Assembly: GCA_964548175.1 (NCBI GenBank)
Contig: CAZJQS010000017.1
Span: 22,717 to 86,716, forward strand
Length of the DNA stretch: 64,000 nucleotides
Source: JANQPA01 sp964548175
GTDB lineage: Bacteria > Bacteroidota > Bacteroidia > Chitinophagales > Saprospiraceae
Direction of reading: 5' to 3'
Made by a program: the position numbers and the translations under genes. Of the stretch, positions 18,463 to 26,592 are shown piece after piece. The notes beneath the pieces were generated by a model. That model searched no databases and was not told where the DNA came from. It saw only the letters and a list, made by a program, of their open reading frames with translations. Each line of letters begins with the position of its first letter. The stretch's first letter is position 1.

Positions 18463-21021
18463 ATGAGAGTCAAATTGTTGAACTATACCATGCTTAACCG
18501 ACTGTTGCACTTTGCCTTCCTCGGAATGGCCCTGGCCGTCGTCAGTACCCCCACAAAAGCTCAGGATACCGACACCATCCCTCTGTTTGACTATGCTTCC
18601 AAAAAAGATTTTGAAATAGGTGGCATCAAAATCACCGGCAACAACTACAGTGACGAAAATGCCATCATCAGCATTTCCGGCCTCAAAGTCGGGGACAAGA
18701 TCCGCATTCCCGGCAACAATATCCCTAAAGCCATCAAAGCATTATGGCGCCTCCGCCTGTTCACAGATGTGCAGATCCTTCAGGAAAAAACCATCGGCGA
18801 TGTGATCTTCCTGGAAATTAAAGTGGAAGAACGCCCCAGATTGTCCCGATACTCCTACACCGGCGTCAAAAAGTCTTTACACGATAACCTGAACGAGGAA
18901 GTCGATCGCTACCTGCTCAAAGGTGGAATCGTGACCGATAACGTAAAAGTCAATGCCCGCGAAGCCATAGAAGAGTATTTTGTGGGTAAAGGCTACCTGG
19001 ACGTTCAGGCCTCTGTAAGAGAAATGCCCGATTCCTCCCGCGTCAATTCCGTGCAGCTGGTTTTCAACGTTGATCGCGGAGACCGCATAAAAATACAAGC
19101 CATCGAATTTACCGGCAACGATAATGTAAAAGAAAAAAAGCTGCAAAAAGAACTGGAAAATACCAAGAAAAAAGGCCGCCTATTCGGCTCTTCCAAATTC
19201 ATCCAGGATGAATATGAAGAGGATAAACAAAAGCTCATCACCTTTTACAATAATATTGGTTTTAGAGACGCTCGCATCCTGGGTGACAGCCTATGGAGAG
19301 AGGAGGACGGCGATCTCAGGATAAGAATCAATATCGACGAGGGAGATCGTTATTACTTTCGCAACATCAGATGGAAAGGAAATTCCATTTATGACGACCA
19401 AACCCTGACCGACGTCCTGGGTATCGAAAGAGGAGATGTGTACAATCAGGAGTTACTGGAGCAAAGACTGCGTTTTAGCCAGGACGGCCGTGACATCAGC
19501 GCCCTCTACCTCGACAATGGATACCTCTTCTTCCAGGTCGATCCGGTGGAAGTCGCCATCGTAGAAGATTCCATTGACCTGGAGCTACGTATTTTCGAAG
19601 GTCCCCAGGCTACTATCGACAAGGTGATCATCACCGGTAATGACCGGACGCATGAACACGTTGCCAGAAGGGAACTCCGCACCCTGCCGGGCGAAAAATT
19701 CAGCCGTCAGGACATCATTCGCTCCCAGCGAGAACTGGTCGCACTCGGCTACTTTAATCCTGAGAATCTGGGCATCAATACTCCCGTAAATCCACAGCGG
19801 GGAACCGTAGATATCGAATACGCCGTAGAAGAAAAACCTTCCGATCAGCTGGAGCTCTCTGCAGGCTGGGGTGGCCAGCGACGGGTAATCGGCACCCTCG
19901 GGGTTTCTTTCAATAACTTCTCCATGCGAAATATCTTTAATAAGGAAGCCTGGCGCCCCTTACCCATGGGAGATGGACAGAGGCTGTCCCTCCGGGCACA
20001 GACGAACGGAGACTTTTTCCAGTCTTACAACGTCTCCTTCACCGAACCCTGGCTGGGCGGCAAAAAGCCTAATTCCTTTACTGCCGCCGGCTTTTACAAC
20101 CGTTTTGCTTTTGGAACCAGAAACACCGCATCTTATCAGACATTCAATATCATTCAGGGATCTATCAGCCTGGGCACCCGCCTGAAATGGCCGGATGACA
20201 ACTTTGTGTCCAGCACCGCCATCAATATCCAAACCCTGAACCTGAACAACTGGCAGCAGGGACTTTTCCGTACCGATGACGGCTCGATCGTTTCTGAAGG
20301 CGCTTTCAACAACTTCAGCATCAAACAGACCATTGCCAGGTCAACCGTCAGCGACCCTATCTTCCCGCGAAATGGTTCGACCATCTCTTTATCTGTCCAA
20401 TTTACACCTCCTTACTCCCTGTTCAATAACAGAGACTATACCGAAGAACCTGTTTCGGAGCGGTTTCGGTGGCTGGAATACCACAAATGGCGCTTTGATG
20501 CGGAATGGTATACTCCAGTGGCAGGCAAGTTGGTGCTGAAGGCGCAGGCCAAGATCGGTTTGCTCGGATTTTACAACAGAAGCATCGGCACTTCTCCCTT
20601 TGAAAGGTTCCAGCTCGGTGGTGACGGCATCAACAATCAGCAATTTGGATTTGCCGGGGTAGATATCATCTCCCTGAGGGGATACGAAATAGAGGATCTG
20701 GAAGCCAATATTGACCCGACGGGCGTTCAATCGGCTACCCCTGCTTTTGACAAATTCACCCTCGAACTTCGCTATCCGCTATCCCTGAATCCAAGCTCGT
20801 CGATCTACGTGCTGGCTTTCGCACAAGGTGGTAATGCCTGGCGTTCCTTGCGCGACTTTAATCCCTTTGATCTGAGAAGATCGGTAGGTATGGGCCTAAG
20901 GGTCTTCCTGCCTATGTTTGGTACGCTCGGCTTTGACTATGGCATCGGCTTTGACAAACCAGGCAACAACCTGAGTGATCTGGGAGACTTTAACATCGTA
21001 CTCGGCTTCGAACCCGAATAA
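18463..21021 (+). CDS. bamA: Outer membrane protein assembly factor BamA
   Basis: BamA folds and inserts beta-barrel proteins into the outer membrane. From the ATG at 18463 it has 852 residues; ATGs at 18433 and 18490 are possible alternatives. A signal peptide ends near STPTKAQ. POTRA repeats follow over roughly residues 45-430 (for example FEIGGIKITGNNYSDENAI and DKVIITGNDRTHEHVARREL), then a 16-strand barrel domain to the end. ISLRGYE is the VRGF-type motif of the inward loop. The C-terminus ends GFEPE, a few residues past the usual terminal aromatic. No skp/ompH gene follows. Confidence 0.95.
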   Translation: MRVKLLNYTMLNRLLHFAFLGMALAVVSTPTKAQDTDTIPLFDYASKKDFEIGGIKITGNNYSDENAIISISGLKVGDKIRIPGNNIPKAIKALWRLRLFTDVQILQEKTIGDVIFLEIKVEERPRLSRYSYTGVKKSLHDNLNEEVDRYLLKGGIVTDNVKVNAREAIEEYFVGKGYLDVQASVREMPDSSRVNSVQLVFNVDRGDRIKIQAIEFTGNDNVKEKKLQKELENTKKKGRLFGSSKFIQDEYEEDKQKLITFYNNIGFRDARILGDSLWREEDGDLRIRINIDEGDRYYFRNIRWKGNSIYDDQTLTDVLGIERGDVYNQELLEQRLRFSQDGRDISALYLDNGYLFFQVDPVEVAIVEDSIDLELRIFEGPQATIDKVIITGNDRTHEHVARRELRTLPGEKFSRQDIIRSQRELVALGYFNPENLGINTPVNPQRGTVDIEYAVEEKPSDQLELSAGWGGQRRVIGTLGVSFNNFSMRNIFNKEAWRPLPMGDGQRLSLRAQTNGDFFQSYNVSFTEPWLGGKKPNSFTAAGFYNRFAFGTRNTASYQTFNIIQGSISLGTRLKWPDDNFVSSTAINIQTLNLNNWQQGLFRTDDGSIVSEGAFNNFSIKQTIARSTVSDPIFPRNGSTISLSVQFTPPYSLFNNRDYTEEPVSERFRWLEYHKWRFDAEWYTPVAGKLVLKAQAKIGLLGFYNRSIGTSPFERFQLGGDGINNQQFGFAGVDIISLRGYEIEDLEANIDPTGVQSATPAFDKFTLELRYPLSLNPSSSIYVLAFAQGGNAWRSLRDFNPFDLRRSVGMGLRVFLPMFGTLGFDYGIGFDKPGNNLSDLGDFNIVLGFEPE

Positions 21022-21067
21022 TTTTTTTTATTCGTTTTCAATGTTCGGAACAAGCGGGCAGACTGTT

Positions 21068-21235
21068 TTAATAAAAATAAGTCTTCAGCCATGCCCATAA
21101 TACATATCGCTCCTTGATGACCCAAACCACCAGAGCAATGCTCCCGAAAATAGCTATCAGCTTAATGTTGCGAGTGGTTTGCTGATATCGCTCACGGCGG
21201 CTCTTATACTTTATTTTTCGGCTTTGATACCCCAT
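21068..21235 (-). CDS. Small single-pass membrane protein, 55 residues
   Basis: This short ORF runs from ATG at 21235 to TAA at 21068. The product starts with a very basic segment (MGYQSRKIKYKSRRERYQQT), then a hydrophobic helix near residues 25-40 (LIAIFGSIALVVWVI), then an aromatic tail (ERYVLWAWLKTYFY). The Arg/Lys-rich side would stay in the cytosol. It lies 42 bases after the rsgA stop on the same strand, so it may be the last gene of the GGGP synthase-rsgA transcript. No family is recognised. Support is composition, topology and position only. Confidence 0.55.
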   Translation of the reverse strand: MGYQSRKIKYKSRRERYQQTTRNIKLIAIFGSIALVVWVIKERYVLWAWLKTYFY

Positions 21236-21277
21236 GACGAAAATAAATTGGACGATTAACAGAAGAGCTCAAAGGTA

Positions 21278-22282
21278 TTATATTTTTTTATTTCGCTCCC
21301 AATAATTTTGTTCCTCCACTTCCTCCAGGATGGTCAGATAATTGATGTATCTGAGTTCGCTGATTTGCCCTTTTTCCAAGGCCTCCAGAACAGCACAGCC
21401 GGGTTCGGAACGGTGGAGGCAGTTTCCCCCAAACTTACAATACTCGGACAGGGCAAAGAGCTCGCGAAAGTTGTGGGCTACGTCCTGTGGCTCCAGGTTA
21501 TTGAAAGATAAGGTCTTGATCCCCGGCGTATCGATGATGGAACCGCCGAAACCCAGCTCGAACATTTCGGCGAAGGTGGTTGTATGCTGCCCTTTTCCAG
21601 AATAACCGGACAGTTCTTTGGTCTTTAGCGCCAGTTGAGGCTGGATACTGTTAATTAAAGTCGATTTCCCAACGCCTGACTGGCCGGTGACCAAAGAGAT
21701 CTTGTTTTTTAACAAGGCTTTTAAGCGATCGAGGCCTTTATGTTCCAGGGCAGAGACCAGGAACACCTCATAGCCAATGTCTTCATAGATGGCTTTCAGC
21801 ATCTCAAAAGTCGCCAGATCTGCTGACTTGTAAATATCAGCTTTATTGAAAACGATGACCGCAGGTATATCATAGGGCTCTGTCATCAACAGAAAGCGAT
21901 CTATAAAACCCTGTTTAAGGTTAGGCTGCTTAATGGTCATGATCAGTACAGCCTGGTCCACATTGCTGGCCAGCAGATGAAGGTCGTGTTTTCTTCTGGG
22001 AGATTGGCGCACCACGTAGTTCTGGCGCTCTGTGATCTCAACAATGGACCCCACCTCTCCATCCGGCTCTAATTCCACCTTAACGATATCTCCTACGGCG
22101 ACCGGATTGGTCAGGTTTAGTCCGTCAAGGCGAAATCGCCCCACAATTCTGCAGGATACGACCCTGCTGTCTTCCAGTTTAACGTTATACCAACTGCCGG
22201 TTGATTTTACTACGGTTCCTTTGTCCAATGCGTTTCTTTTTGGTGATGTAAATGGGAACTCCGCCACGAACGGCCCCAGCAT
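21278..22282 (-). CDS. rsgA: Ribosome small subunit-dependent GTPase A
   Basis: RsgA is a circularly permuted GTPase that checks late 30S ribosomal subunit maturation. The G motifs come in the permuted order: VIVFNKAD (G4), a Ser-Ala G5 segment, GQSGVGKSTLIN (G1) and IIDTPGIKTL (G3). An N-terminal OB domain starts at GTVVKSTGSWYNV, and the C-terminal zinc site is CKFGGNCLHRSEPGC. The start is uncertain. The ATG at 22282 adds about 18 residues before the usual first strand, a TTG at 22294 adds four more, and a TTG at 22228 (MDKGTVVKS) would match typical RsgA N-termini best. Confidence 0.95.
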   Translation of the reverse strand: MLGPFVAEFPFTSPKRNALDKGTVVKSTGSWYNVKLEDSRVVSCRIVGRFRLDGLNLTNPVAVGDIVKVELEPDGEVGSIVEITERQNYVVRQSPRRKHDLHLLASNVDQAVLIMTIKQPNLKQGFIDRFLLMTEPYDIPAVIVFNKADIYKSADLATFEMLKAIYEDIGYEVFLVSALEHKGLDRLKALLKNKISLVTGQSGVGKSTLINSIQPQLALKTKELSGYSGKGQHTTTFAEMFELGFGGSIIDTPGIKTLSFNNLEPQDVAHNFRELFALSEYCKFGGNCLHRSEPGCAVLEALEKGQISELRYINYLTILEEVEEQNYWERNKKI

Positions 22283-22326
22283 TTGTTTATTCAACCCTAA
22301 GTTTCTGCCTTTAGTTCAATTCCGGA

Positions 22327-23088
22327 TCATGCGTTCACTTTCACGGAATGCACGGCCGAACTTATATCGGTAAGCAAGCCTGGATTTTTTTCCAGGACAT
22401 TGCCGACAACTACAAGATCTGCCCCAGCGCTAACGGCCATATGGGCGGCTTCGGGGCTTCTCAAGCCACCTCCCACAAAAAGCGGCAGCGATACTTTTTC
22501 CCGGACTGCCCGGATCATACTGGCCGGAACAGGCGTTCGAGCCCCGCTGCCCCCATCCAGATAAAGTAGTTTCAGCCCTAACATTTCTCCGGCAAGGGCC
22601 GTACAAACGGCAATGTCCTCCTTGTCAGAGGGAATGGGCTGCGTATTACTCATGTAAGAGGCCGTAGTTGGTCGGCCCCCGTCTACCAGCATATACCCGG
22701 TAGGCATAACCTCCAGCCGGCTTTCCAGGATATAAGGCGCTGCGATCACGTGTTGACCGATCAATAGCTCTGGATTGCGCCCCGAAATCAGGGAAAGAAA
22801 TAATATGGCATCAGCACTGGAACAGACCTGTAGCGGGCTACCCGGAAAAAGCACGGCCGGAATGGCCGCCTGCCCCTTAATGCATTCAATACAATCCTGT
22901 AGCCGGTCTTTTACCAACAAACTACCGCCGATAAAAAAGTAATCGACTTCGGCCTCCAGGGAAAGTTGGATCAAAGCATTCACCTGATAAAGGTCAATCT
23001 TATCGGGATCAAGCAATACAGCCAGTTGCTTTTGTCCTTTTTTCTTTTTTGCTAATAGCTTTTGATATATCCCGTTATCTACCAACAT
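22327..23088 (-). CDS. Geranylgeranylglyceryl/heptaprenylglyceryl phosphate synthase
   Basis: This 253-residue TIM-barrel enzyme joins a polyprenyl diphosphate to glycerol-1-phosphate, making an archaeal-type ether lipid precursor. Family signatures include AVLLDPDKI, DYFFIGGSLL, MLVDGGRPTTASYMSNT, LLYLDGGSGA and FVGGGLRSPEAA followed by VVVGN, the phosphate-binding loops. Homologues are known in Bacteroidota, where the prenyl chain length varies between groups; the sequence alone does not settle it here. It precedes rsgA by 44 bases on the same strand. Confidence 0.92.
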   Translation of the reverse strand: MLVDNGIYQKLLAKKKKGQKQLAVLLDPDKIDLYQVNALIQLSLEAEVDYFFIGGSLLVKDRLQDCIECIKGQAAIPAVLFPGSPLQVCSSADAILFLSLISGRNPELLIGQHVIAAPYILESRLEVMPTGYMLVDGGRPTTASYMSNTQPIPSDKEDIAVCTALAGEMLGLKLLYLDGGSGARTPVPASMIRAVREKVSLPLFVGGGLRSPEAAHMAVSAGADLVVVGNVLEKNPGLLTDISSAVHSVKVNA

Positions 23089-23493
23089 GTATTTCCGTTT
23101 TTGAGATTTCTGCTTAGTAGCGTGCTTAAAGGAAAGCCTTTTTTTGTAAAAATACAGATTTCAGCCGTTCCCAAAAGGATTTCACCCGTTTGGCCTCGTT
23201 TTTCAAAAAAAAATCCCTTCAGAACAAACTGAAGAGAACGCTCGCTTTCCTTTTGCAGAGGACAGCTTTAGTAAACCCGCAGACGGAAAAGTCGAATGGA
23301 GATGATGGAAGAGGCCCTAAAATGGGCGTCCACATTAATGAGCAGACGGAGGAAAGTGAACCGGTAATGCAAGTTTATACAGAAAAGCTGCAGCTTATTG
23401 AATGATGTAGACCTAATAGAGACGCTTTTTAACCATGAGCGAAAGAGGCTGACTTTTTAAAACCCCAGCCGCTGATTGCTGACTACATTTACT
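23089..23493. other. Intergenic region between hypC and the GGGP synthase gene
   Basis: These 405 bases contain no credible gene; the one rightward ORF starts at a TTG and has no family-like features. At 23449-23466 there is a lone copy of the palindromic-element end motif (CTGACTTTTTAAAACCCC, reading GGGG...AAAAAGTCAG on the other strand). Confidence 0.5.
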
Positions 23494-23748
23494 TCAACCG
23501 GAGTCTTGCAACTCTTCCAGCTCTCCGATCTGTTTAATATATTCAAACGTTTCCAGCGCCTCTTGCTCATCCACAATACTAATGGCTACACCAACGTGCA
23601 CCAGCACGTAATCTCCGGGTTTTGCCTGAGGCACCATACAGAGATTAACTTCCTTCATGATTCCTCCGAAAGAAACTTTAGCCAACCGGAAGGTGTCGTC
23701 CAGTTGTTCCGTGATCTTTATAACTTTTCCCGGTATTGCAAGACACAT
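23494..23748 (-). CDS. hypC: [NiFe] hydrogenase maturation chaperone HypC
   Basis: HypC binds HypD during assembly of the Fe(CN)2CO unit and delivers it to the hydrogenase large subunit. This 84-residue protein has the invariant N-terminus MCLAIPGKV, whose Cys2 is the iron ligand, followed by the small beta-barrel (ACVSFGG-like VSFGGIMKEVNLCMVPQAKPGDYVLVHVG region) and a C-terminal helix. It is the last gene of a hypA-hypB-hypC transcript with gaps of 17 and 22 bases. Its partner HypD is not encoded in the window. Confidence 0.97.
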   Translation of the reverse strand: MCLAIPGKVIKITEQLDDTFRLAKVSFGGIMKEVNLCMVPQAKPGDYVLVHVGVAISIVDEQEALETFEYIKQIGELEELQDSG

Positions 23749-23770
23749 GATCGTTACCTTTTTCTATTAG

Positions 23771-24601
23771 TCAGCCTTTTTGTAAAATTTTCCTTTCCAG
23801 CCATTCGAACCAGGCGGGCAGACCGTCACCTGTCGTGGCTGACAATTCTAAAAATTCCAGGTGATGATTCACTTGAAGTGCATATTCCTTAGATTTTTCC
23901 ACGTCAAAATCGACATAAGGAAGCAGGTCTGTTTTATTGATGATGCACAAGTGTGCGTTGTGGAAGATATCCGGATATTTGATCGGTTTGTCGTCACCTT
24001 CCGTAACGCTGATGATGACCACGCGGAAAGATTCTCCCAGGTCAAACATAGCCGGGCAGACCAGATTGCCGACATTTTCGATCATGAGCACGCTGTTCTC
24101 TTGCGGCTTCAGTTTATGGATGGCCTTGTGCACCATATCGGCATCCAGATGGCAGCCTTTGCCGGTATTTACCTGTACTACTTCCGCTCCGGTGGCGGCC
24201 ACCCGGTTGGCGTCGTTGGAAGTTTGCTGATCACCCTCGATCACAAAGAAAGGAAAACGGTCCTTCATGCCGGTGATGGTTTTTTCCAGCAGTGTGGTTT
24301 TTCCTGAGCCGGGCGAGCTAAGCAGATTGAGTGCCAGAATATTTTTGGCCTCCAGATATCCACGGTTACGCTCGGCCAGCAGGTTATTCTTATGGAGGAT
24401 GTCTTTTTCCAACTCCACTACATCTATCGTACTCGTATGATGGTGATGGTGGCCGTTTTCATGATGATGGTGGTGATCATGTCCGTGATGGTGATGATGG
24501 TCATGGCCGTGATGATGACCATCTGCATGATGTTCATGAGCTCCGATCTTGGTGATGGTCACGCCATTTTCTTCATGGCTGCATCCGCAGGTTGTGCACA
24601 T
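23771..24601 (-). CDS. hypB: Hydrogenase nickel incorporation GTPase HypB, His-rich
   Basis: HypB is the GTPase that, with HypA, inserts nickel into the hydrogenase large subunit. This 276-residue version starts with MCTTCGCS, the high-affinity nickel CxxCGC motif, then a histidine-rich stretch with 23 His between residues 22 and 55 that could store nickel. The G domain shows LLSSPGSGKTTLLEKT (P-loop), ENVGNLVCPAMFDLGE (metal-binding Cys) and INKTDLLPY (guanine specificity). Both the storage and GTPase modules are intact, so it should serve in nickel storage and delivery. Confidence 0.97.
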   Translation of the reverse strand: MCTTCGCSHEENGVTITKIGAHEHHADGHHHGHDHHHHHGHDHHHHHENGHHHHHTSTIDVVELEKDILHKNNLLAERNRGYLEAKNILALNLLSSPGSGKTTLLEKTITGMKDRFPFFVIEGDQQTSNDANRVAATGAEVVQVNTGKGCHLDADMVHKAIHKLKPQENSVLMIENVGNLVCPAMFDLGESFRVVIISVTEGDDKPIKYPDIFHNAHLCIINKTDLLPYVDFDVEKSKEYALQVNHHLEFLELSATTGDGLPAWFEWLERKILQKG

Positions 24602-24618
24602 AGTTTTAACGTTTTATA

Positions 24619-24963
24619 TCAGGTCAATATAGTAAGCGATTTTACTTGCAACTCTTTCCCTTTAAGAATATCGAAAAAATAACTGCCGCAATGACTACAT
24701 TTATCTAAAAGGTCGGTGGGCTGGAACTCCTTTCCACATTCCAAACAACGAGCCGAGGCGGGGATGGTGTGAATGACCCGTTCTGAGTGTTCCAGCACGC
24801 TTTCCTTCACCGCTGCTTCCCAGACGAAGGCAAGGGCGTCCAACTCAATGCCGGAGAGCGCGCCGATATTCAGAACAATACGTTCCACCGCTTTTCCTTT
24901 GCGGTTGGCTACGGCCTCTTCAGCGATATCTACAATGCTTCTGGCTATGGAGAATTCATGCAT
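24619..24963 (-). CDS. hypA: Hydrogenase nickel metallochaperone HypA
   Basis: HypA hands nickel to the hydrogenase large subunit together with HypB. The 114-residue protein begins MHEFS, in which His2 and the free N-terminus bind nickel. Its zinc site has two Cys pairs, CLECGKEF and CSHCGSYF, near residues 73-98. It is the first gene of the leftward hypABC set. It is transcribed away from the hydrogenase structural genes, with 414 bases between. Confidence 0.96.
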   Translation of the reverse strand: MHEFSIARSIVDIAEEAVANRKGKAVERIVLNIGALSGIELDALAFVWEAAVKESVLEHSERVIHTIPASARCLECGKEFQPTDLLDKCSHCGSYFFDILKGKELQVKSLTILT

Positions 24964-25377
24964 CGCTTTTGCTTTTGGATAAATGGCAGGTTAGATATTG
25001 AGCGACTTTTAACATACCCTTCTTTTCCTCCGGCACATTTACGCATGATCAAAATAAGCCGGCCATTTTCTGAAAAAGATGACAAAAATCACCGTTTCTT
25101 ATGACTTTGGTCTATCTGCCGTCAGGGGTTTTGCCCCTACCTAAATGTAATTAAGATTAAGGGGTTGGTTAACAAGGCCTGTTGTTTGTACAGCTTGTTT
25201 AATTTTATTAGCTGCATCATCTGTCAAGCAACTTCTTTTTGCCGTCCCAAGAAGCAAAGCCAACAACACAAAGGTACCATTTGGTTGTCTATGGAGAATT
25301 ACCTTCAGGCAGCCCTCACTATGATTTCCTCGTCGCACAGCCTGATAAAACCTTATTGACAACCAAAAAAAACAGCC
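24964..25377. other. Divergent control region of the hydrogenase island
   Basis: This 414-base region must hold promoters for both hypABC and hyaABCD. On the leftward strand there is a TACCTTTG box at 25269-25276 that fits TAnnTTTG, though it would give a leader of about 300 bases. No convincing -7 box was found for hyaA. A near-palindrome AACAAGGCCTGTT occurs around 25170-25182 and could be a regulator site, but support is slight. No ORF is credible. Confidence 0.45.
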
Positions 25378-26517
25378 ATGTCATCTATTCTGACCAAGAA
25401 GAAACGTCCTTCCTATTTCGAAGAACTTCAAAAAAGAGGATATTCCCGAAGGGACTTCATGCGTTTTTGCACGGTTATGGCCGCATATATGGGCCTGGAA
25501 GCCAGCGGGGCCGCGCAGATATCCAAAGCGCTCATGACGAAGAGCCGCATACCGGTTATCTGGTTGCACTTTCAGGAATGCACCTGTTGTAGTGAATACT
25601 TTATTCGTTCTTCCCATCCGATCGTTGCAGACATCATTATTGACAAATTACCGCTGGATTATACCGAAACGCTAATGGCCGCTTCCGGTCATGCTGCTGA
25701 AGCCGCCATGCATAAAACCATGGAAGAGCATTACGGCGAGTATATTCTTTGTGTGGAAGGCTCGGTCTCTACTTTTGGCGATGGAGAATACTGCTGCATA
25801 AGCGGTAAGTCTTCCGAGCAGATCCTTCAGGAAACGGCTGCCGGCGCCAAGGCCATCATTGCCTGGGGCAGTTGTGCCTCCAATCGCTGCATACAAGCTG
25901 CAAAACCCAATCCTACCAAAGCCACCCCAATCCATAAGCTGGTAAAAGGCAAGCCGATCGTGAAAGTTCCGGGCTGCCCGCCTATTGGAGAGGTGATGGC
26001 CGGCGTCTTACTGCATGTGGTCACTTTTGGAAGGCTTCCTGAACTGGACAGGGTAGGGCGCCCCAAAGCTTTTTATTCCAAGCGGGTGCACGACAGCTGC
26101 TACCGCCGTCCTTACTATGACGCCGGTTTATTTGCCGAAAGCTTCGACGATGAAAACTCCAAGAAAGGATACTGCCTGTACAAGGTCGGCTGCAAAGGCC
26201 CGATGACCTATAACTCGTGCGGGATCATTAAATGGAACAACGGCGTCAGCTATCCCATCCAGTCGGGTCACGGGTGCTTCGGCTGCAGCGAGGCCAATTT
26301 CTGGGACAATGGCCCCATATACCGCCAGATGGCCAGCTTCCCTGGCTTTGGCATAGAAGCCGATGCGGATAAGATCGGCATGGCCGTGGGAGCAGCTACG
26401 GTTGCAGGTATAGCCGCCCATGCCGTCGCCACCAACATCCAGAAGAAAAAGCTGATCAAGCAAGCTATTGACGAAGGTAAAGACGCTGAGGAAAAACTGG
26501 ATAATCCACTGAGTTAA
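25378..26517 (+). CDS. hyaA: [NiFe] hydrogenase small subunit, oxygen-tolerant (group 1d) type
   Basis: This 379-residue subunit carries three Fe-S clusters that pass electrons from the active site to cytochrome b. A twin-arginine signal SRRDFMRFC lies at residues 23-31, so the folded heterodimer should be exported by Tat. The proximal cluster has six cysteines: Cys68, Cys70 and Cys71 in ECTCCSE, Cys166 and Cys171 in WGSCASNRC, and Cys200 in VPGCPP. Cys70 and Cys171 match the two extra cysteines of the [4Fe-3S] cluster of E. coli Hyd-1 and Ralstonia HoxK. Distal ligands are His238, Cys241, Cys266 and Cys272; medial are Cys281, Cys300 and Cys303. A hydrophobic helix near 333-354 would anchor it in the membrane. 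Confidence 0.96.
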   Translation: MSSILTKKKRPSYFEELQKRGYSRRDFMRFCTVMAAYMGLEASGAAQISKALMTKSRIPVIWLHFQECTCCSEYFIRSSHPIVADIIIDKLPLDYTETLMAASGHAAEAAMHKTMEEHYGEYILCVEGSVSTFGDGEYCCISGKSSEQILQETAAGAKAIIAWGSCASNRCIQAAKPNPTKATPIHKLVKGKPIVKVPGCPPIGEVMAGVLLHVVTFGRLPELDRVGRPKAFYSKRVHDSCYRRPYYDAGLFAESFDDENSKKGYCLYKVGCKGPMTYNSCGIIKWNNGVSYPIQSGHGCFGCSEANFWDNGPIYRQMASFPGFGIEADADKIGMAVGAATVAGIAAHAVATNIQKKKLIKQAIDEGKDAEEKLDNPLS

Positions 26518-26523
26518 AGGATG

Positions 26524-26545
26524 CCCCGCCAAAAGGTGGGGTTTT
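26524..26545 (+). promoter_or_regulatory. Intercistronic hairpin between hyaA and hyaB
   Basis: A 7-bp GC stem (26524-26530 with 26535-26541, AAAA loop, one G-U pair in RNA) is followed by TTTTC. It lies 6 bases after the hyaA stop. The short T run suggests partial termination or mRNA-end protection rather than a full stop, since hyaB must be expressed from the same operon. Confidence 0.55.
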
Positions 26546-26592
26546 CTCGTTGTCAAGCAAACCTTTACGAAAATCCTCTCAAAAAATAAAAA

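Noticed and set aside
23190..23405. 71-codon rightward ORF between hypC and GGGP synthase
   Set aside because: It starts at a TTG, has no recognisable domain and contains no membrane helix or signal.
24984..25003. Possible sigma-54 site (TGGCAGG...TTGAGC)
   Set aside because: The spacing between the GG and GC elements does not match the fixed -24/-12 arrangement.
25269..25276. TACCTTTG box as the hypA promoter
   Set aside because: It fits the -7 consensus but lies about 300 bases from hypA and has no -33 partner, so it is noted only in the intergenic entry.
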